Source: Onthophagus taurus (lineage: Eukaryota > Arthropoda > Insecta > Coleoptera > Scarabaeidae). From it: DNA of 64,000 bases. Position 1 is the first letter of the stretch. Every line of letters begins with the position of its first letter. Under the pieces are notes generated by a model that was given only the letters and a program-made list of their open reading frames with translations, searched no databases and was not told the DNA's origin. The position numbers and the translations under genes are program-made. This document shows, in pieces, positions 57,601-64,000 of this stretch. The stretch is taken from contig NC_091966.1 of the NCBI RefSeq assembly GCF_036711975.1, positions 69,501 through 133,500 on the forward strand, written 5' to 3'.

Positions 57601-59013
57601 TATGAGAAAGTATCCTTAAAATTGCCTAAAGAATTACCCCCTGAAGTGTGGGCACGTCATTCAGATACACCATGTATATTTCGTTTAATAGATTATCGGT
57701 GTTATTTTTAGATTGTTTATATTGAGCGGATATTTTAAGCAACAACTCTAAAAGCCAAAAACCCATAATTTGTTATACATATAATACAGAACAAAATATC
57801 GAATAAATAAATGCTCATGGAAGTTCCACATTGGTGTCTTAACCAATGAAAATAGCTGAGGAAAAGAACTTCGACATTCTCAACATATAGGTGTAACATT
57901 CACATACAGGCTTTTGGGGATAAATACAACTTCAAAATAGTTATACGAAAAGGAGGAAATACGAAACACCTAAAGAACTCTCCGGTCAGTGTCGAAATCC
58001 CATCAAAAGCTGAACGTTGAAATCAGTAATATTAATTTGAAGATGACTTAAGATAGACAAAATTAGATGAAAAATGCGAATAAGTAGTGGAGACATTCAT
58101 TTAGTAACCCGGACTTGAGATTGACATCAGAAATCAATCCACAGTGAAGTGCGCTGAAAAGCAGATGCGGAATAGTCAGCAAGGAAACAGGACACGGTAA
58201 ATTAAACTAACAATAAGACAACACGCAGCAACTTCACCTTCGGTAGGAGCCGGATGGATTGATTAGCACAGTGAACATCGATGTCGAACAAATCACATTT
58301 TAAACAATTTAAATACTTCCTGTAACGTATTGAATGGAAAAGATTTAACTGAAACTGTTGCGCTTAACTAACTGAAAACTAAATTACAACTGAAATTCAC
58401 TTAGATAGCGTTAAAAGCATTCGTTAATTGTTCGCTAAGATGTGCTTTTACTCCCCGGTTTCATTAACAAGATTATATGATATACAGCACTTTACGTTGT
58501 AATTAAGTGGTTACACTTACCCTTCCGGTTTGATAATCTTCTACATATTTTTGGTGTTTTTCTGTTCCTTGATTTACAATAGCAATTGAACATAAAGCTG
58601 TGTGAATGCCGATTTTTTGAGTAACCGCCGTGTCGATGTTTAATAACACATCTCCTGCATACATATATTTTGTGTCGTTGGTTATTGTTAGACTATCCAT
58701 TTTAAGCCTATCGTATCTTTTAATAGCGTTAATTCTTTGCATGGTACGTTTTCTTACTTCGTCTAATGTTGGGGTTATAACTTCTGGTTGAAATATCGGT
58801 TCTACTGCTAGATCGTTGTAGAGATCTTCCTATATTTTGTAAAATCATAAAAAAATTGTTGTTTTAGGTTAATAATCTTACCATCAACTTTATTCCTTCT
58901 TCAGTGTCGAAATAAATCCTCATTTTTTTCCAATCAAACGATGCTTGATTTCGGTAGGCATCTAATGGTCCCTTTGGAAAATCCTTTAAAATTTTTATTC
59001 TATCGTTGTCCAT
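54638..59013 (-). CDS. Peroxisomal acyl-CoA oxidase, ACOX3-like, tandem copy B
   Basis: Paralogue of copy A with the same five-exon structure and phases: 59013-58882, 58829-58521, 56372-55535, 55482-55249, 55191-54638; 2067 nt, 688 aa. It starts [16 protein letters not shown]. Motifs: [36 protein letters not shown] and [13 protein letters not shown]. It ends IKSNL, a possible non-canonical PTS1. Exon 4 is 234 nt in both copies. Intron 2 (58520-56373, 2.1 kb) has been expanded by a family C fold-back element. Intron 4 (55248-55192) is 57 nt with no stop in frame. A donor AAG|GTGAGT at 59470-59464 and an acceptor CTCAG near 59036 suggest a separate 5' UTR exon. The exact substrate cannot be told from sequence. 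Confidence 0.92.
56462..57674. mobile_element. Fold-back element, family C, copy 2, in ACOX copy B intron 2
   Basis: A 1.2-kb element. The ends are CAGGGTGTATCTGAATGACA and, reverse-complemented, CATGGTGTATCTGAATGACG. TA flanks both sides (56460-56461, 57675-57676). The arms are complementary nearly to the centre (about 57040-57090), so there is almost no loop and no open frame. It is closely related to 19915-21073 in the rdgB intron and keeps the left tip that the other copy lost. Confidence 0.88.
57677..58520. other. Rest of ACOX copy B intron 2
   Basis: No exon seen. A slightly GC-richer patch (57840-58260) has broken open frames and may be an old transposon relic, but no domain is recognisable. 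Confidence 0.4.
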
Positions 59014-59469
59014 TTTCGGAGTGTTAACTACAACTGAGCAGAATATTTTTGAGTTTGTCGATTAAGTTATAATGAATTATCTTATCTTATCGTGGTTGCT
59101 TAACTCATGGTCAGTTATTTTTAAGTAAATATGTGAAATAAATATGTTTTCTTAATTAATTCCTTTTTTTGGCAGATTGAGTGTAACTTGTAATGTTGCA
59201 AGAAATAATGAGTTACAATTGATTTTATTTTATAATTTTTTTATATTTAAGAAAATACATAACTGCTTTATCTTCACATTTTATAACCTTCTTGTATTTA
59301 TGAATTATTGCTGAATCATTAATCTAATGTAGATAATTTAAAAATACGTATGAACTTTGTGTTTATAACTGTTTTAAAACGTAATCAATATTGCTCAATA
59401 TTTTGACCTTATTTATTTTTAATAAATACATCACAAATTGTTTAATAGTTTTCAATTATTTAGACTCAC

Positions 59470-59600
59470 CTTCTGTGTGGAGGTACTTTGGTCCCTGAAA
59501 GTACGCAATGCTGTGGTGATAAATTTCCAAGTTCACTATCGTGCAGTGCAGCCGGTGTATAATTTTACACCTTAACTTTAACCGTTTAAACTTAAATAAA
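59470..59600 (-). promoter_or_regulatory. Possible 5' UTR exon and promoter of ACOX copy B
   Basis: On the minus strand the segment ends ACACAGAAG|GTGAGT, a consensus donor at 59469-59464. A matching acceptor (TCTGCTCAG) lies 14-25 nt upstream of the ATG at 59013. A palindrome GGTGTAAAATTATACACC sits at about 59551-59568. The transcription start is unknown. Confidence 0.4.
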
Positions 59601-60284
59601 ATATCTAAACGATATGAGAATAACCACTAAATTAATTGATATTAATTTCTGTGGATAGCTGGTAACTATAAAATATAAAGGTCGCCGTTGATTTTGATAT
59701 ATTTATCAATACCAAATTATTCGAGCGGTAACAGAATCCAAAGCCATGGAAATGTACTTTAATATTATTTTATTATCACAGTAATTTATTTTATTTGGTT
59801 ACCCAACTCGTCTTAATTAATGTATAACTTGCGCTTTACTGAATGTAATGCTAACGGTATTACAAATAAAAAGACAAGTTTGCCACGTTACGAATATAAC
59901 GAAACTTCGTTTTCGGGTTGTACCGGGATAAAATACAGGAAAGACTAGCCCAAAAATCTCTGAAAATCTTATAATACCCTAAATAAAGTTTAACGGCAAG
60001 TTAAAAATGAAATAGATCCTTTGGAAAAAAGAAAAAAAGAAACCTAGAGCCAAAAGAAAAAAAAATGTTTTCAATGAACAATGAAAAATAAGAAAAATAG
60101 TGGTTCAACGATAAGTAACTGTTATAGTAGCTTCATTACTTGAAATTACTTAATATTAAGGAAAGTAAACATAAAAAATTGAACTGCAGTTCTTTTGGAG
60201 AGCATTCATATTTCAATGTTTCGATTCTTGGTGTTCATCAAGCATCACAATGTGTGTTTTTCATTATTCGCTCGGCCCAAGATG

Positions 60285-60370
60285 GTTTGCGGCCGAGGCT
60301 CAATTAATCATTATTTATCACCTGAAACTAGTTATTATATTGTGGGGCGTCAGCTTTATCCGATGAAGTT
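60285..60370 (-). repeat. Reverse-oriented copy of the 47.45-kb repeat
   Basis: Contains TTGCGGCCGAGGCTCAATTA, CACCTGAAACTAG and ATTGTGGGGCGTCAG. Reverse-complemented, these follow the order GACGCC-CACAAT-TTTCAGGT-TTAAT of the unit at 47446-47600. Confidence 0.5.
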
Positions 60371-62159
60371 GTAGGTCTTTTGATTAATTAAGTCATGATC
60401 CCAATAACCTATATGAAATACGTACAAGAATACTTAAGTTGGACACTGTATATGTTTAATGTTTATTTATATGTCAAAAAAGAAGTTTTTGGACAGACGT
60501 CATACAAAATATATATTGTAATGTTTTTCCAAATGGACCGCAAATAGTCCCTCTTCTTTTGAAAAGAATTATTTTAATGAAAACAACATTACTAAATTTT
60601 ATAATAATTTGTTTTTTTATTAAATTGAAAAAAATTTAAATATTTAAACAGAATTGTCGAATTATCTCAGGGTTAAGGCAGGTTCTGGTAATACTGTCAA
60701 GACAAACATGTACACAACTTAAGGTGCAATCAAATTGAGATGTTGTCGACAAAATTAACAAAATATACTGATTATATAAACAAATATTCTAAATTAGTTG
60801 ATTCGAAGTAATATTTATCAACTCAGATATGTATAACAACTCGTCAAATATTAAATTAATTAGGAAATTGTAATAGTAATCTTAAAAATTATATTGAATT
60901 TATCAAGAACTTCTCTTATTGAAGGTAAGAAGAGTTTTTTTCTTTAAAAAATGTATCAACAAAAACAATAAATTACAAAAAAAAAAAATAACTTAGCCAA
61001 TTTGTTTCTATGGGAACCTTGGAGGTCAAACTCAGAATAATATTTTCTTCGTGACAGGTGATGGTTGGCTTCAGGATTGAGAACCAATTTTTCTCTTCAC
61101 TAGTGATGATGGTTTCTACCAGAAACGGAACCAATTGCTTTACTTGATCAGGAGCGAATTTAATCGTTTCTTCGAAATTATTGAACAGGAACGGATATTC
61201 TTCTTTAATAGGAACAAGATGAATTGTTTTTTTTCAGAGTTAAACAGGAACGGATATATTTTTTTAAACTCGTTAACACGTTGATTTAAATAATTTTCAG
61301 CAGAGCAAAAAAAAATGTGTGTGTTTCTTTAGACAACAGGAAGCACACTCTTTTTGTTGATAAATTCCGTTTTTCGGATGTTAAATTTCCAAATAACCTC
61401 TCCTGATTGGTTAAATTTATGGATTTGGAATTTGTGTCTTAGTTTTTTCAATGTAGCCAACTTTGACATTTGAAATGTCTCTAATTCAATTTGTCAAATT
61501 ATTATTTAAATTTTTAAAATTATTTATAATTATGCGTGATATTTCGTAATTTTAATGCTCTTTTAAAACAATTTTCAAATATCCATTCATTTTCTTCTGA
61601 TCTCAACTATAAATTTTCCAATATGTTCAAATTAATTTTGTAAATTTTCATCCAAATTTCATTATTCCATACAAATATTAATTATTTTCTTTGTTAACCA
61701 TGTTAAGTTTATCGTTCTAAATAGGTATGATCCGGGTAGATAAAGATTTAAATAAATAATTTTGAAAAATTTAAATTGAGGTTATCTTATATCGAATCTT
61801 TAAAATTACTTCGCATCGACTTTACAAGTGATAGTTTAGGATTAGAACATTAAAGAACAATAAAATGTACCGAAATTCACTAGTGTATAGTATATAACAT
61901 TATTTTATAATTGTTTAAAAAAAACTCTTCTACGATCAATACGATAATCAAACAAGACTAAACTGCTGGTAATGGTTATTATTACAATATGTATACTTCA
62001 ACAATGAGTATCTAAAACAGTAACTTAACTAATACAGTTCGGTCATACGGTGGACATTACTTAGGAATTCTTCTACCGAGTAAAAGGCCTCAGACACCAA
62101 AACAAAAAAAAAATGTAAGTACATGACAAATGAGCTCAGTAGGTATCGCTACCATCTGC

Positions 62160-62200
62160 TACGGCCTTCACCGGTCAAGATAGATTTGCCAAGCTGTAAC
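62160..62200 (+). repeat. Third copy of the ACCGG-TCAAGATAGATTT repeat
   Basis: CTACGGCCTTCACCGGTCAA followed by GATAGATTTGCCAAGCTGT matches the reverse complement of 16963-16990 and the direct piece at 17199-17227. Confidence 0.5.
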
Positions 62201-62332
62201 TGTCGATACACGTGGAACGAGATTTTGAGGGTCGAGTTGGAATATTAAGTGCAAAGAAATAAGTGCAGACGATGGAAAACATATTCTCATGCAACGTCTT
62301 CGTAACACCATGTTTCAATCTTATATTAGGAA

Positions 62333-62808
62333 CAGTGTTGTTAAATAACCGGGGTATTTATTGTCAAGGGAAAATTCCCTGGAAATATACCCAGGGGTAT
62401 TTACCCAAGATGGGTATTTAAAGGTATCTATAAAATTTAAAAACAGTACAAAGACTACTAAAAAATAAACAAGTTTAATTCAAAAATAAAAGTTGTACAT
62501 TAATAAAAAGTAATAACAATGGTTATTTATACAAAAACTCATACAAATAAAACAATAAACGAATAATAATATGTTAAGTTTTAATCATAAACTTGATCTA
62601 ATCTAAATTACGACAGAATCGTCTGATGATTGATAGTACGTCTTCGATCGTTGACAATTTCTCGTCTTCAACGTCCATTTCATCATTTTACTTGTATCAC
62701 TTTTATACGTACTGTTTGGGTATTTACTCCGGTCCAGGGTAAATACTCAGATAAATAACCATTTTATAAATACCTACCCGACGGGTATTTACCCAGCGCC
62801 CATCACTG
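62333..62808. mobile_element. hAT-like non-autonomous element with 8-bp target-site duplication
   Basis: Ends CAGTGTTGTTAAATAACC and, reverse-complemented, CAGTGATGGGCGCTGGG; both begin CAGTG as in many hAT elements. The flanking 8-mers are ATTAGGAA (62325-62332) and ATTAGAAA (62809-62816), seven of eight identical. Subterminal GGGTATTTAC(C) repeats occur several times near both ends, typical of hAT transposase-binding sites. The 476-bp body is AT-rich and has no supported open frame. Confidence 0.75.
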
Positions 62809-64000
62809 ATTAGAAATAAGTATAAGAGAACCTTTAACATCGATCTTTTAGAATAGTTGACTTTTGAAAAGAACTGATTACATATTGAAGTTTATATCAT
62901 AACATATTACGTTTTCTAAAATCTCATTATTAGTAAATGATGAAATATTATTACCGTGGGAGAACAATAGGATGTTTGCAAATATACACAATGTGCTGGA
63001 AAGCTTCTAGACTAACATATTACCAGACGCATCAAACGAGGATACAAGCCCTCTCACAACATAATTTTCAACCATTGTCCGTTGTAAATTAATTAATTTT
63101 CAGGTTGTAAATTCATTACTCATCCCTCAACTAAGCTGGTGCATTTGTGAGACTATGAAAATTCCCTCTTTTTTCTTCCTCCTTTTTGTTTCATTTTGAA
63201 GAACAATTTCGAAGGGTCAAGTCGGACTATTTACTTTATTTTTTTTAACTTGGTAGTTCGAAAACAAAATGTTATTATCCCGGAAACTTTTTCGAAAGGC
63301 CTCTAAGATTAACCTTTATTTATTTAATTATTTGGTTAGTATTTACTAACCTTTTCTTTCTTAGTTCGCTTTAATGGGATGACGCAGAATGTTCGTACGA
63401 TTTCTGTAACTTTGTGTTCTATAAGGAAAGGCTTCCTTAATATCATTAGAGTTACCCTCTTGACGTTGTCGTCACGTCTTACTTACGGGATCACTCGTAT
63501 TTTCCTCAGTGGTACAAAATCGAATCAAACTCCTTTCAATTACGTTACACAGAGACATTTATTTCGAGTTTCTTTTTTCGATCGGCGTACACCGAAAATA
63601 TCACACATATAAATCCGTTATTATTAATTAAATTTTAATTTTTTACAATTTTTTTTTAATGGAAATTTTTGGGAAGGTACAAATACAAAAATATCGATAT
63701 TGCCTACTTATAATATTAAGCTATATTTACAAGATATTTTATAAATTTTGGAATTAACTAATGCGAAGTTAACCCCTATAACAAGAGAACCTCTGAACAG
63801 TTTCAACCTATTTTGGTAAACAATATCTCATTTCAAAGCTTAATCATTGGCCAATACGAAATTGTATAGTAGAGTAAGTGAAATTGTATAGTGAGAAAGT
63901 ACACGGAATTAACTCAAAAATGACTTTTCTCGATAATTATGCATCTAAGATAATATTGCTCGATAATGAGCAATAGTGTAAAAGAGCAATAATGCTAAGA

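Larger units (their letters stand above)
59601..64000. other. AT-rich region without recognised genes
   Basis: Only repeats were found: the reverse-oriented GCGGCCGAGGC repeat at about 60285-60370, a piece related to rdgB intron 12 at 62160-62200, and the hAT-like element. The 77-codon plus-strand frame at 63379-63612 has no domain or splice context that I can support. Confidence 0.5.

Noticed and set aside
1-64000. CRISPR arrays, rRNA and tRNA genes, bacterial-type operons
   Set aside because: None seen by eye. The only tRNA-like sequence is the 18-nt primer-binding site of the BEL/Pao element. A tRNA scan would be needed for a firm negative.

Overview
This is nuclear DNA from an insect, most likely a beetle. 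It is AT-rich, its genes are split by short GT-AG introns (often 45-60 nt), and it holds an insect-type rdgB gene and many arthropod-type transposons. The exact species cannot be read from the sequence. I joined exons by hand; every multi-exon model below keeps one open frame through all junctions.

Layout. At the far left a 5'-truncated non-LTR retrotransposon with a (TAA)n tail (465-1568) is flanked by a perfect 12-bp target-site duplication. Next to it, on the minus strand, is a small signal-peptide plus Ig-domain gene (1702-2124). From 2.1 to 13.2 kb there is AT-rich intergenic DNA with a TA-flanked MITE, a dead Tc1 transposase, a dispersed hairpin repeat and one odd GC-rich open frame (9722-10003). 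A complete rdgB/PITPNM gene (13277-22013, plus, 18 exons, 1242 aa) follows. A class I unconventional myosin (23724-42906, minus, 12 exons, 1027 aa) covers the centre. Its 12-kb first intron contains an RTE-type reverse transcriptase relic, a very young BEL/Pao LTR element (33131-37592) and a large fold-back element with a wrecked transposase.

The right third is a run of minus-strand housekeeping genes: NDUFV2 (complex I 24 kDa subunit, 243 aa), PUS10 (pseudouridine synthase, 491 aa), PPIH (spliceosomal cyclophilin, 184 aa) and a tandem pair of ACOX3-type peroxisomal acyl-CoA oxidases (683 and 688 aa). After 59.5 kb no gene was recognised, only repeats, including a 476-bp hAT-like element with 8-bp flanking repeats.

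The most unusual signal is a set of four large inverted-repeat (fold-back) elements of three families, all inside introns. All share CAGGGTGT-type ends and TA target sites. Two of the families still carry remnants of the same kind of transposase (N-terminal helix-turn-helix resembling DUF4817, then an IS630/Tc1/mariner-like DDE core). This ties three sequence-unrelated fold-back families to one transposase lineage. The second point of interest is the BEL/Pao element: its LTRs look identical and its 1016-codon frame is open, yet it has lost the reverse transcriptase core, RNase H and part of the integrase by an in-frame deletion.
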